A stretch of 64,000 bases of DNA from Mycolicibacterium komossense (GTDB lineage: Bacteria; Actinomycetota; Actinomycetes; Mycobacteriales; Mycobacteriaceae). Location: contig NZ_JACKTY010000046.1 in the NCBI RefSeq assembly GCF_025822605.1, positions 38,277-102,276 of the forward strand, given 5' to 3'. The notes beneath the pieces are model-generated. The model had not been told where the DNA came from. It made no database searches and worked only from the letters and a program-made list of their open reading frames with translations. This document shows, piece by piece, positions 32,355-41,249 of this stretch (position 1 is the stretch's first letter; each line of letters starts with the position of its first letter). The position numbers were made by a program, and so were the translations under genes.

Positions 32355-33314
32355 CTAGTTCATCGGTCGCACAGATCCCGAGGCAGCCGCGCCGTGGGCC
32401 GCAGGTGGCGCCTTCGAAGCGGCGCCTGATCGCGCTACTCCTGCGCCCCTCGCCCCTCGGCGCTCGTCGTAACGCGGGCCGGCTCCGTTCACCACCAGCC
32501 ACACTCCCAGCCAGATGACGCACACGATCGTCACGATGGGAAAGCTCGGCGGCATGTTGAACATCGCCGAGATCGCCAGGCCCGCCCACACGCCGACGAT
32601 CGACAATGCCGTCGACACCGCCATCGCCGCGCCCGGCCGGGCGGTCAGCATGATGGCCGTTGCTGCCGGCGTGACCACCAGAGCGAACAGCAACAGGGTG
32701 CCGACCGCCTGGACCGCCATCGTCACTGCCAGGCCCAACAACACCATGAAGACCACCGACAGGGCGCGCACCGGAACGCCCCTGGCCTCGGCGACCTCGG
32801 CGTTGACGGAGGCGAACAGCAGGGGCCGGTAGATGGAGGCGATGACCACGGCGAGCACCGCCACCAGCACGGCGAAGATGATCAGCTGTTCGTGCGAGAC
32901 GGCGAGCAGATTGCCGAACAACACGTTCGTCACGGTGCTGCTGCTTCTGGTGGCCAGCGAACTGAAGAACAAACCGAGCCCGGTGGCCGCAGCCAACACG
33001 GTGCCCGTCGCGACTTCGCGGTCGTCGGCACGTTTCCCGAGGGCCCCGATCACCAGGGCGCCACCGATGCAGAACACCCCGAGCCCGACCGAAACCGGCA
33101 CACCGACCAGCACAGCGCCTGTCGCACCCGGAAAACCGATATGCGCCAACGCATGTGCGGCGAAGGCGGTATTGCGGACCACGATGAAGTAGCCGATCAG
33201 TCCGGCGGCCAGGGCCACCAGGGTGCCACCGACGAGCGCGTTGCGCATGAACGCCGAAGTCAGGATCTGCCACCAATTGTCCTGGTAGCCAAGTGCTATC
33301 ACGGTTGTGCGCAT
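32355..33314 (-). CDS. Zinc/manganese ABC transporter permease, ZnuB-like
   Basis: ABC-3 family permease of 319 residues with about eight membrane helices. NTAFAAHALAHIGFPGATGAVL and VVIASIYRPLLFASVNAEVAEARGVPVRAL are characteristic. The last 45 residues are a basic Ala/Gly/Arg-rich cytoplasmic tail with no family equivalent. The ATG overlaps the ATPase stop by 1 nt (TGATG). Metal choice (Zn or Mn) cannot be decided from this chain alone; the upstream Zur-like box favours zinc. Confidence 0.88.
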   Translation of the reverse strand: MRTTVIALGYQDNWWQILTSAFMRNALVGGTLVALAAGLIGYFIVVRNTAFAAHALAHIGFPGATGAVLVGVPVSVGLGVFCIGGALVIGALGKRADDREVATGTVLAAATGLGLFFSSLATRSSSTVTNVLFGNLLAVSHEQLIIFAVLVAVLAVVIASIYRPLLFASVNAEVAEARGVPVRALSVVFMVLLGLAVTMAVQAVGTLLLFALVVTPAATAIMLTARPGAAMAVSTALSIVGVWAGLAISAMFNMPPSFPIVTIVCVIWLGVWLVVNGAGPRYDERRGARGAGVARSGAASKAPPAAHGAAASGSVRPMN

Positions 33315-34102
33315 CAGATGCTCCGCATGTAGAGGTCGCCTTGCGGGGTGTGTACCACCTGGATCGACGTACCGTAGAGATGGCTCAGCAGCCCCTCGTC
33401 GACCACCTCGTCCATCACGTCGAAATGCGCGTGGCCGTCCAGCAGGTAGATGGCGCTGTCCAGCACGCCCAGAAGCGGATTCAGGTCGTGGGCGACCACC
33501 AGGATCGTGACGCCGAACTCATCCCTGATCCTGGCCAACAGCCTGACGATCTCCCGCTGGTTGCGCAGGTCCAGCGCGGTCAGCGGCTCGTCGAGGATCA
33601 GGAGTTTGGGCCGCCCGACGAGTGCCTCGGCGATGGCGACGCGCTGGCGCTGCCCGCCGGAGAGCTGGGAGAGCCGACGGTGCGCGAACGGCGTCGCGCC
33701 CACGGCGGCCAGAATCTCCTCGACCCGGTGGCGTTCGTCTGCGGAGGCGCGCGCGAACCCCCACCGCTTGCCGGTCAGACCCAGCAGCACCGCATCGCAG
33801 GACCGCACCGCGTTCCCCGCGGCAGCCGCATAGTTCTGGGGGACGTACCCGATCGAGTCGGTCGCCTCCCCGGGCGGCTTGCCGAGCACCAACACTTCAC
33901 CGGAGGCGACCCTGATGAGGCCGAGAATGACCTGGAGCAGGGTGGTCTTACCGGAGCCGTTCGAACCGATGACGGCGGTGATCCCGCCGGCGGGCACCTC
34001 GAAGGTGCCCTCCGACCAGATCAGCCGGCCGCCGCGGACGACGCTGACATCGCTGAAGGCGAGCGCGGGATCGCGCTGAGCGGTCGAGTTAGGTGTTGAC
34101 AC
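33314..34102 (-). CDS. Zinc/manganese ABC transporter ATPase, ZnuC-like
   Basis: ABC ATPase of 262 residues with Walker A GSNGSGKTTLL, the Q loop in GYVPQNYAA, signature LSGGQRQRV, Walker B LLILDEPL and the switch His in VVAHDLN. GTG at 34102 overlaps the znuA end by 14 nt, so the binding protein and ATPase are translationally coupled. Second gene of znuA-znuC-znuB. Confidence 0.9.
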   Translation of the reverse strand: MSTPNSTAQRDPALAFSDVSVVRGGRLIWSEGTFEVPAGGITAVIGSNGSGKTTLLQVILGLIRVASGEVLVLGKPPGEATDSIGYVPQNYAAAAGNAVRSCDAVLLGLTGKRWGFARASADERHRVEEILAAVGATPFAHRRLSQLSGGQRQRVAIAEALVGRPKLLILDEPLTALDLRNQREIVRLLARIRDEFGVTILVVAHDLNPLLGVLDSAIYLLDGHAHFDVMDEVVDEGLLSHLYGTSIQVVHTPQGDLYMRSI

Positions 34103-35054
34103 CGAGTGCCTTGGCCAGTGCAGTGAGTTGGTCCACCTGCCAAGCCTCGAACGAAACTGCTCCCGGCGCCACCGTTTCGGTGACGTTGACGACCGGTACG
34201 CCCGCCTTTTCGGCGGCAGCACGGATGTCGTCGGGCACCGAGCCTTCGGTTTGGGTGTTGAAGATCAGCACGTCAACACCCTTGTCGGCCAGTAGCTCGC
34301 GGAACGCCGAGAGGTCGGCGGGCGCCGGGTCGCTCTCGTTCGCCGACGCTGTCTGATATCCGGTAGGCGTCTTGTCCGTCAGGCCCAGCGCTTGGGCCAT
34401 CAGGTCGAACACCGGCTCGGTGGCGGCGTAGGTCTTGGCCGATGCGGCTTTTCTGATATCGGCAATCAGCGTCGTGTACGGCTGCATCGACGAGGTGAAC
34501 GCCGCGCGGCGCTCGGCGAAGTAGTCGCCGGCGCCGGGCGCCAGGGTGCTCAGTTCCTTGGTCACCGCATCCGCGAGGGCGTCGATCGTCGTCGGGCTGT
34601 ACCAGACGTGGGGGTTGGGTGCGGCGCCGTCGACCGGTGGCGCAGATAGCGCCGCGGCGGTGATGACGGGGGCGGCCGGCGCGGAGGTCGCCGCGAGCTT
34701 CGCGGCCCATTCGTCGTAGTGGTCACCGTTGAGCACCACCAGCTGGGCGCCGGTGAATTCGGCGGCATCGGCAGGGGACGGTTCGTAATCGTGCGGGTCC
34801 ACCGAGGAGTTGGCGAGCACCGTGGTGACCGTGGCGCACTGACCGCCGAGCTGGGCCGCGATCTGGCCCCACTGGTCGACGCTGACGGTCACCTTGACCG
34901 GCTGGGCGGGGCACGCCGGCGCGTCGGCACCGATTGCCGACGTGGTGGCACCGGATTTCTCACCGCCGCCCCCCGAACAGGCTGTTGCCAGCGGGAGGAC
35001 GACGGCGACGGCGACGGCTGCGAAGAGGCGCGTGGAGGGGATGCTGACAATCAC
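34089..35054 (-). CDS. Zinc/manganese ABC transporter substrate-binding lipoprotein, ZnuA-like
   Basis: Cluster A-I metal-binding lipoprotein of 321 residues. The signal is IVSIPSTRLFAAVAVAVVLP with lipobox LATAC. Likely metal ligands lie in SSVDPHDYEPSPAD, LNGDHYDEW, NPHVWYSP and NTQTEGSVP. The long His-rich loop of many ZnuA proteins is missing, so affinity or metal may differ. The GTG at 35054 lies 5 bp from the Zur-like palindrome, implying a leaderless transcript. Confidence 0.88.
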   Translation of the reverse strand: MIVSIPSTRLFAAVAVAVVLPLATACSGGGGEKSGATTSAIGADAPACPAQPVKVTVSVDQWGQIAAQLGGQCATVTTVLANSSVDPHDYEPSPADAAEFTGAQLVVLNGDHYDEWAAKLAATSAPAAPVITAAALSAPPVDGAAPNPHVWYSPTTIDALADAVTKELSTLAPGAGDYFAERRAAFTSSMQPYTTLIADIRKAASAKTYAATEPVFDLMAQALGLTDKTPTGYQTASANESDPAPADLSAFRELLADKGVDVLIFNTQTEGSVPDDIRAAAEKAGVPVVNVTETVAPGAVSFEAWQVDQLTALAKALGVNT

Positions 35055-35059
35055 GTCGG

Positions 35060-35080
35060 TAATGATAATCGTTTCCATTA
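35060..35080. promoter_or_regulatory. Zur-like metalloregulator box upstream of znuA
   Basis: A 21-bp AT-rich dyad with outer arms TAATG (35060-35064) and CATTA (35076-35080) around GATAATC-like inner sequence. On the minus strand it also holds a -10-like TATCAT. This resembles mycobacterial Zur boxes (TAATGAAAA-type half sites), and the position is right for repression of znuACB by zinc. Confidence 0.7.
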
Positions 35081-35126
35081 TGGGTTCGTCACCGGGGCCA
35101 CCGGCACACGGATTAGGGTTGGTTCC

Positions 35127-35885
35127 GTGCCGACTGTCGACCTCAACGCCGACCTCGGCGAGGGCTTCGGGGTGTGGCGACTCGGCGACGATGACGCGAT
35201 GCTGGCCATCGTCACCAGCGCCAACATCGCCTGCGGTTTCCACGCCGGCGACCCTGCCGGACTGCTGCGGGTCTGCCGGACCGCCGCAGAGCGCGGAGTT
35301 TCCATCGGCGCGCAGGTCAGCTACCGGGACCTGGCCGGCTTCGGCCGGCGGTTCATCGACATCACAGCCGAGGATCTGACCGCCGACATCATCTACCAGA
35401 TCGGCGCATTACAGGCGCTGGCCACGGCCGCCGGCTCGACGGTCAGCTACGTCAAACCCCATGGCGCCCTCTACAACACGATCGTCGGCCACCAGTCGCA
35501 GGCTGCCGCGGTGGCCCGGGCGGTGCATGCCGTCGACCCCGGCCTACCGGTCCTCGGGCTGCCCGGATCAATGTTCCTCGCCGAGGCGCGAGAGCTCGGT
35601 CTGCGCGCGGTCACCGAGGCGTTCGCCGACCGCGCCTACCAACCCGACGGCCAGCTGGTATCCCGGGCCGAGCCCGGTGCCGTCCTCCACGATCCCCAGC
35701 AGATTGCCGACCGGGTGGTCACCATGGTGACCTCCGGAACGGTGCTCGCCAGCGACGGGTCGACTATCGCCGTACGCGCCCAATCCATCTGCGTGCACGG
35801 CGATTCGCCCGGCGCAGTACAGATCGCGGAGGCCGTCCGCGACCGGTTGGCGGCCGGCGGCGTCACATTGCGGGCATTCGTCTGA
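35127..35885 (+). CDS. pxpA: 5-oxoprolinase subunit A (LamB/YcsF family)
   Basis: A 252-residue TIM-like-barrel protein. The N-terminal VDLNADLGEGFGVW, then IACGFHAGDPAGLLR, VKPHGALYN, EAFADRAYQPDG-L-SR and ICVHGDSPGAVQIA are diagnostic of PxpA, one of three subunits that cleave ATP-dependently 5-oxoproline to glutamate. The partner genes pxpB and pxpC are not adjacent, which is unusual. GTG start; the stop overlaps the next ATG by 1 nt. Confidence 0.9.
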   Translation: MPTVDLNADLGEGFGVWRLGDDDAMLAIVTSANIACGFHAGDPAGLLRVCRTAAERGVSIGAQVSYRDLAGFGRRFIDITAEDLTADIIYQIGALQALATAAGSTVSYVKPHGALYNTIVGHQSQAAAVARAVHAVDPGLPVLGLPGSMFLAEARELGLRAVTEAFADRAYQPDGQLVSRAEPGAVLHDPQQIADRVVTMVTSGTVLASDGSTIAVRAQSICVHGDSPGAVQIAEAVRDRLAAGGVTLRAFV

Positions 35886-36805
35886 TGCGACTCAAACTTG
35901 GACGGCCCGATCTCGCCGCGCATCGCGACCGATTCACCGTGGCGCCCGCCGCGCCCGACGCGCCGCTCTCGGTCACCTGGCTCGGGGTGGCCACGTTGCT
36001 CATCGACGACGGCACCTCGGCGCTGATGACCGACGGGTTCTTCTCCCGACCGAGCCTGCCCGCGGTCGCCCTACGCAAGCTGGCGCCGTCCACCGCCCGG
36101 GTCGACGGCTGCCTGACCCGAGCCGGGGTGCAGCGGCTCGACGCAGTCATCCCGGTCCACACCCACTTCGACCACGCGCTGGATTCCGCACTGGTCGCCG
36201 AGCGGACCGGCGCACAGCTGATCGGCGGTGCCTCGACGGCGAACATCGCGCGCGGCGGCGGGCTGCCCGAGGACCGCATCGTGATCGCCGTGTCTGGAAC
36301 GCCGATCGCCGTCGGTGCCTACGACGTCACGCTCGTCGAATCACACCACTGCCCACCCGACCGGTTCCCCGGCGTCATCACCGAACCCGTCGTCACCCCC
36401 GCGAAACTCTCGGCGTACCGCTGCGGTGAAGCCTGGTCGGTGATCATCCACCATCGCCCGACGGATCGAACGCTGTTGGTGCAGGGCAGCGCCGGCTACG
36501 TACCCGGCGCGCTGGTGGGCCACCACGTCGACGTGGTCTATCTGGGCCTGGGCCAGTTGGGATTGCAACCGCGGCGCTATCTGGTGGAGTACTGGACCGA
36601 GACGGTGCGTGCCGTAGGTGCCTCCGCCGCCGTCGGGATCCACTGGGACGATTTCTTCCGACCCCTGTCAGAACCATTGCGGGCATTACCTTTTGCCACT
36701 GACGACCTCGATGCCTCGCTACAGGTGCTGAGTGGACTGGCCGAGGAAGACGGGGTGGCGTTACAGCTGCCGACCGTGTGGCGACGCGAGGACCCCTGGG
36801 CTTGA
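35885..36805 (+). CDS. Metallo-beta-lactamase-fold hydrolase, Rv3577-like
   Basis: Lactonase/NAPE-PLD-like metallohydrolase of 306 residues. The metal site is HTHFDHALD (about residue 93) with further candidates in VESHHCPPDRF and VGIHWDDFFRP. WLGVATLLID is the usual first strand. No signal peptide. The ATG overlaps pxpA, and the 3' end overlaps the permease gene by 4 nt. Substrate unknown. Confidence 0.85.
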   Translation: MRLKLGRPDLAAHRDRFTVAPAAPDAPLSVTWLGVATLLIDDGTSALMTDGFFSRPSLPAVALRKLAPSTARVDGCLTRAGVQRLDAVIPVHTHFDHALDSALVAERTGAQLIGGASTANIARGGGLPEDRIVIAVSGTPIAVGAYDVTLVESHHCPPDRFPGVITEPVVTPAKLSAYRCGEAWSVIIHHRPTDRTLLVQGSAGYVPGALVGHHVDVVYLGLGQLGLQPRRYLVEYWTETVRAVGASAAVGIHWDDFFRPLSEPLRALPFATDDLDASLQVLSGLAEEDGVALQLPTVWRREDPWA

Positions 36806-38049
36806 CATTCGCATTGATCCTGTCGCTGGCACTGCTGGCCGCCGCCCTCGTCTTCGCCATCGCCCGCCCGAACGGGTGGCCAGAGGCGGTGGTCGCGGTC
36901 CCTGCCGCCGCCATTCTCGTTGCAGTCGGGGCGATCTCGGTCCACGATGCCACCGCCGAGGCCCTGCAGCTGCTACCCGTCGTCGCCTTCCTGGCCGCCG
37001 TCCTGGTGCTGGCCAAACTCTGCGACGACGAGGGCCTGTTCGATGCGCTCGGGGCCGTGATGGCCCGGTCCAGCTCCGGTCGGCCGGATGCCCTACTGCG
37101 GCAGGTCTTCGTAGTGGCGGCCGTCATCACCGCGGTGCTGTCCCTCGATGCGACGGTGGTGCTCCTGACCCCGGTGGTGTTGGCTACGGTGCGCACGCTG
37201 CGGGTCCCGGTGCGGCCGCACGCCTACGCGACCGCACACCTGTCGAACACCGCATCCCTGCTGCTGCCGGTGTCGAACCTGACCAACCTGCTGGCCTTCA
37301 GCGCCGCCGGCTTGTCGTTCACTCGGTTCACCGTGCTGATGCTGGCGCCGTGGCTGGTCGCGATCGCCGCCGAGTACGTCGTCTTCCGGCGCTTCTTCGC
37401 CCGCGATCTGGAACCCACCGACAGCACCGACACCGTCGACCCACCGCACCTGCCCAAGTTCGTGCTGGTGGTGCTGGCATTGACACTGGCCGGATTCGCG
37501 GCGACGTCGTTTCTCGGCGTCGAACCGGTGTGGGCAGCCCTGGGCGGGGCACTTGTCCTGGGTGCCCGCAGCCTGGCCCAGCGCCGCAGTACGCCGGGCG
37601 GTATTGCCCGATCGTTGAACGTGCCGTTCCTGATCTTTGTGCTGGCCCTCGGCGTCGTCGTCCAGTCGGTGATGAACAACGGCCTGACCACGGGGATGAG
37701 CCACCTGATCCCCGGCGGTTCTACGTTGCCCGCCCTGCTCGGCATTGCCGCGGTGGCCGCAGTCCTGGCCAACCTGGTCAACAATCTGCCCGCGGTACTG
37801 GTGATGCTGCCGTTGGTGGCGACAGGCGGACCCGCTGCGGTGCTGGCAGTATTGATCGGGGTGAACATCGGGCCGAACCTGACCTACGTCGGATCGCTGG
37901 CCAACCTGCTCTGGCGCCGGGTACTCACCGCCCAGGACGTCCCACCGAAGGTGGGGACCTTCACCTGGCTTGGGCTGCTCACGGTGCCCACCTCGCTGGT
38001 TCTCGCGGTGCTGGCGTTGTGGGCCGGGGTTCGCCTGGTCGGGGTCTAA
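36802..38049 (+). CDS. arsB2: ArsB/NhaD-type permease, Rv3578-like (arsB2)
   Basis: Ion-transporter-superfamily permease of 415 residues with about 11 helices. The paired motifs LSLDATVVLLTPVVLA and LVNNLPAVLVMLPL, each followed by an NLTNLLAF/GPNLTYVGSLAN segment, are typical of ArsB. TTG at 36802 overlaps the upstream stop (TTGA) and has GAGGA 9 nt before it; a GTG at 36778 is also in frame. Predicted export of arsenite or another oxyanion; no arsR or arsC lies nearby, so arsenic as substrate is uncertain. Confidence 0.85.
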   Translation: MTFALILSLALLAAALVFAIARPNGWPEAVVAVPAAAILVAVGAISVHDATAEALQLLPVVAFLAAVLVLAKLCDDEGLFDALGAVMARSSSGRPDALLRQVFVVAAVITAVLSLDATVVLLTPVVLATVRTLRVPVRPHAYATAHLSNTASLLLPVSNLTNLLAFSAAGLSFTRFTVLMLAPWLVAIAAEYVVFRRFFARDLEPTDSTDTVDPPHLPKFVLVVLALTLAGFAATSFLGVEPVWAALGGALVLGARSLAQRRSTPGGIARSLNVPFLIFVLALGVVVQSVMNNGLTTGMSHLIPGGSTLPALLGIAAVAAVLANLVNNLPAVLVMLPLVATGGPAAVLAVLIGVNIGPNLTYVGSLANLLWRRVLTAQDVPPKVGTFTWLGLLTVPTSLVLAVLALWAGVRLVGV

Positions 38050-38059
38050 CGTAGCGCGC

Positions 38060-38854
38060 ATGCCAGCGTTCGCCACCACCACGCTTTCCGTCGCCGGCGC
38101 TGACCTGTCGGCCGTCGCGCGGTCCGGGGACCAACCCGCCCTGGTGTTTCTGCACTACTGGGGCGGGTCGAAGCGGACATGGCAACCCGTCATCGACCGT
38201 CTGCCTGCCACGACCGCCGTGCTGGCGTACGACCAACGCGGCTGGGGCGGCTCCGCCGGAGCACCGGGTCCCTATGGCTTGGCCCAGTTGGCCGCCGACG
38301 CCGAGCACGTCCTGGCCGGACTCGGCTACGACCGGGTTGTCTTGGTCGGCCACTCGATGGGCGGCAAGGTCGCGCAAATGGTCGCCGCGCGACGACCCCG
38401 CGGGCTGGTCGGGCTCGTCCTCGTCGCACCCGCGCCCGCCGCCCCCGCTGCAATGACCGCCCAGCTTCAGGAACTGACCTCCCGCGCCTACGACGACGAG
38501 CAGGCGGTGCAGCAGAGCGTCGACCACATGTTGACCGAGATCGCACTGCCGGCTGACGTGCGGCGCCAGATCGTCGAAGACAGTCTCAGCGCCGGGGACG
38601 AGGCCAAATACAGCTGGCCCACAACGGGTCTCGCTCAGGACGTGTCAGCCGGCGTCGGCGCCATCGGGGTGCCGACCCTGATCGTGGCCGGCGAGCACGA
38701 CAAGGTAGAACCGCCCGCACTGCTCCGGGCGCATGTACTGTCGCTGATCCCGCAGGCCACGATGACCGTGTTGGCCGGCACCGGGCATCTGTCGCCGCTG
38801 GAGGTTCCGGATCAGGTCGCCGCCGCGATCACGGAATTCACCGCAGCCCTCTGA
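38060..38854 (+). CDS. Alpha/beta hydrolase
   Basis: A 264-residue hydrolase with HYWGGSKRTW (oxyanion region, with the unusual HYWGG in place of HGxxG), GHSMGGKVAQM (nucleophilic Ser), AGEHDKVEPP (Asp) and GTGHLSPLEVP (His). No signal peptide. The ATG lies 10 bp after the permease stop. It is convergent with rlmB, with 2 bp between stops. Substrate unknown; haloperoxidase or lactonase-like esterases are the closest groups. Confidence 0.85.
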   Translation: MPAFATTTLSVAGADLSAVARSGDQPALVFLHYWGGSKRTWQPVIDRLPATTAVLAYDQRGWGGSAGAPGPYGLAQLAADAEHVLAGLGYDRVVLVGHSMGGKVAQMVAARRPRGLVGLVLVAPAPAAPAAMTAQLQELTSRAYDDEQAVQQSVDHMLTEIALPADVRRQIVEDSLSAGDEAKYSWPTTGLAQDVSAGVGAIGVPTLIVAGEHDKVEPPALLRAHVLSLIPQATMTVLAGTGHLSPLEVPDQVAAAITEFTAAL

Positions 38855-38856
38855 GA

Positions 38857-39804
38857 TCAGCCTCGCCGCTGGCGGGCGATCTCTGCCAGCACCACACCGG
38901 CTGCGACCGAGGCGTTCAGCGATTCGGTGGGCCCGGACATCGGAATCGACACGATGGCATCGCAGTTCTGCCGCACGAGCCTGGACAGGCCCTTGCCCTC
39001 CGAGCCGACGACCAACACCATCGGGCCGGCCGCATCGAGGTCGTCGAGTGTGGTGTCGCCACCCGCGTCGAGCCCAACCACCAGCAGCCCGGCGTCGCGC
39101 CACTCCTTGAGCGTCCGGGTCAGGTTGGTGGCACGGGCCACCGGAACCCGCGCGGCCGCACCGGCGCTGGTGCGCCAGGCCACGGCGGTGACCGACGCGG
39201 ACCGGCGTTGCGGGATCAACACCCCGTCGCCGGCGAACGCGGCGACCGACCGCACGATCGCCCCGAGGTTGCGCGGATCGGAGATGTTGTCCAGCGCGAC
39301 CAACAGCGCGGGCTCGACGTTCTTGGTTGCGGAGCGGAGCAGGTCCTCGGGATGGGCGTAGTTGTACGGCGGAACCTGCAGCGCGATGCCCTGATGCAGA
39401 CCGTTGGTGCTCATCCGGTCGAGGTCGGTGCGCGGAACTTCGAGAATGGCGATACCGGAATCGGCTGCGCGCGTGACAGATTCGGTCAGGCGCTCATCGG
39501 ACTCGGTGCCAAGCGCCACGTAGAGCGCCGTCGCGGGCACGCCGGCGCGCAGGCATTCCAGCACCGGGTTGCGGCCCAACACGATCTCGGTGTCGTCGGT
39601 CTTCTTGTTGCGGGGCCGGCCCTGGTTGGACCGGGCGGCCGCCTTGGCGCGCTTGGCGGCCGGGTGGTGGGGCCGCTCGTGCGCGGGCGGGGTGGCGCCG
39701 CGCCCTTCGAGGGCTCGGCGCCGGACTCCGCCCGACCCGACGACCTGGCCCTTCTTGGTGCCTTCTTTGCGCACTGCTCCGCGGCGTTGTGAATTACCGG
39801 CCAT
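38857..39804 (-). CDS. rlmB: 23S rRNA (guanosine-2'-O-)-methyltransferase RlmB-like, Rv3579c orthologue
   Basis: SPOUT/TrmH-family methyltransferase of 315 residues. The N-terminal 70 residues are a basic, disordered extension (AKRAKAAARSNQGRPRNKKT). The RNA-binding L30e-like part follows (VLGRNPVLECLRAGVPATALYV). The knot domain has LLVALDNISDPRNLGAIVRSV, VLVVGSEGKGLSRL and IPMSGPTESLNASVAAGVVL, the SAM-binding motifs. ATG directly follows the cysS stop (TAGATG). Confidence 0.9.
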   Translation of the reverse strand: MAGNSQRRGAVRKEGTKKGQVVGSGGVRRRALEGRGATPPAHERPHHPAAKRAKAAARSNQGRPRNKKTDDTEIVLGRNPVLECLRAGVPATALYVALGTESDERLTESVTRAADSGIAILEVPRTDLDRMSTNGLHQGIALQVPPYNYAHPEDLLRSATKNVEPALLVALDNISDPRNLGAIVRSVAAFAGDGVLIPQRRSASVTAVAWRTSAGAAARVPVARATNLTRTLKEWRDAGLLVVGLDAGGDTTLDDLDAAGPMVLVVGSEGKGLSRLVRQNCDAIVSIPMSGPTESLNASVAAGVVLAEIARQRRG

Positions 39805-41238
39805 CTACTTGGAACCCTCTTTTTTTTCGAAGTCGATGAGTTCCCATTGGGGTCCGTCGGCAGTGTCAGTGACGTCGATGCCGGCCTCTTTGAGCCGATC
39901 CCGGATCTGGTCGGCCTGCGCCCAGTCACGCTCCTCGCGCGCCTGCGCGCGCCCTTCCAGTGCCCAGTGCACCAGCACATCGACGGCGGCCAGCGCCGCA
40001 GATGTCTCGTCGCGGGATTCCCAGCGCTCGTCGAGCGGGTCGCAGCCGAGAATGCCCATCATCGCCCGGATCGAGGTGGCGGCCAGCAGCGCGCCCTCAT
40101 GATCACCGGCGTCCAGAGCGCGGTTGCCGTCGGCACGGGCACTGTGCACCTCGGCCAGGGCCATGGGCACCGCCAGGTCGTCGTCGAGGGCCGCGGCGAA
40201 CTTCTCACTCCACTGTCCGGGCACGACTGCGCCGACCCTGGTGCGGACCCGATGCAGAAAATCCTCGATACCGGTGTAGGCCTTGACCGCGTCCTGCAGG
40301 GCATTTTCCGAGAACTCCAGCATCGACCGGTAGTGGGCGCTACCCAGGTAGTAGCGCAGTTCCGCCGGCCGAACCCGTTGCAGCACGGCAGGTATCGACA
40401 AGACGTTGCCCAGCGACTTGCTCATCTTCTCGCCGCCCATGGTGACCCAGCCGTTGTGCAGCCAGTACTGGGCGAAGCCGTCGCCGGCCGCGCAGGCCTG
40501 CGCGATCTCGTTCTCATGGTGCGGAAAGATCAAATCCATTCCGCCGCAGTGGATATCGAAAGTATCGCCGAGGTACTCGTGGGCCATCGCGACGCATTCC
40601 GAATGCCAACCGGGCCGGCCGCGCCCCCATGGCGTGGGCCAGGACGGCTCACCGGGTTTGGCACCTTTCCACAAGGTGAAGTCACGCTGGTCCCGCTTAC
40701 CGGTGGCCGCGCCCTCACCCTGGTGCACATCGTCGATCCGGTGACCGGACAGCGCGCCGTAGTTCGGATAGCTGAGCACGTTGAAATAAACGTCACCGGC
40801 GCCGGTGTAGGCATGCCCGGTGTCGATGAGACGCTCGATCAGCTCGACGATCTGCGTGATGTGCCCGGTGGCGCGCGGCTCGGCCGACGGCGGCAACACA
40901 CCGAGTGCGTCATACGCAGCGGAGAACGCCCGCTCGTGGGTGGCAGCCCACTCCCACCACGGCCGACCCGCCGCGGCAGCCTTGATCAGGATCTTGTCAT
41001 CGATATCGGTGACGTTGCGGACGAAGGCCACGTCGTAGCCTTTGGCCGTCAACCAGCGTCGCAGCACGTCGAATGCCACCCCGCTGCGGACGTGACCGAT
41101 ATGCGGCAAGCCCTGCACAGTGGCCCCGCACAGGTAGATGGAGGCATGTCCCGGGCGAACCGGAACGAAGTCGCGCACGGCACCAGACATGGTGTCGTGG
41201 AGTTTCAGACCCTCAAGACGGGTCCCGCGATCGGTCAC
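39805..41238 (-). CDS. cysS: Cysteinyl-tRNA synthetase
   Basis: Class I aminoacyl-tRNA synthetase of 477 residues, orthologue of Rv3580c. The HIGH motif is GLPHIGHVR, the KMSKS loop GGEKMSKSLGN, and zinc ligands lie in YLCGATVQ, HCGGMDL and HHENEIAQ. The C-terminal anticodon-binding helical domain is complete. GTG at 41238 is 11 bp after ispF. It differs from the mycothiol ligase MshC in length and C-terminal domain. Confidence 0.95.
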   Translation of the reverse strand: MTDRGTRLEGLKLHDTMSGAVRDFVPVRPGHASIYLCGATVQGLPHIGHVRSGVAFDVLRRWLTAKGYDVAFVRNVTDIDDKILIKAAAAGRPWWEWAATHERAFSAAYDALGVLPPSAEPRATGHITQIVELIERLIDTGHAYTGAGDVYFNVLSYPNYGALSGHRIDDVHQGEGAATGKRDQRDFTLWKGAKPGEPSWPTPWGRGRPGWHSECVAMAHEYLGDTFDIHCGGMDLIFPHHENEIAQACAAGDGFAQYWLHNGWVTMGGEKMSKSLGNVLSIPAVLQRVRPAELRYYLGSAHYRSMLEFSENALQDAVKAYTGIEDFLHRVRTRVGAVVPGQWSEKFAAALDDDLAVPMALAEVHSARADGNRALDAGDHEGALLAATSIRAMMGILGCDPLDERWESRDETSAALAAVDVLVHWALEGRAQAREERDWAQADQIRDRLKEAGIDVTDTADGPQWELIDFEKKEGSK

Positions 41239-41249
41239 GACGTGCCAGC

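Noticed and set aside
32344..33276. Read-through frame upstream of the LacI gene, suggesting a fusion protein
   Set aside because: The upstream part is the znuB region in another frame and encodes no sensible domain; the LacI HTH begins right at ATG 32343.
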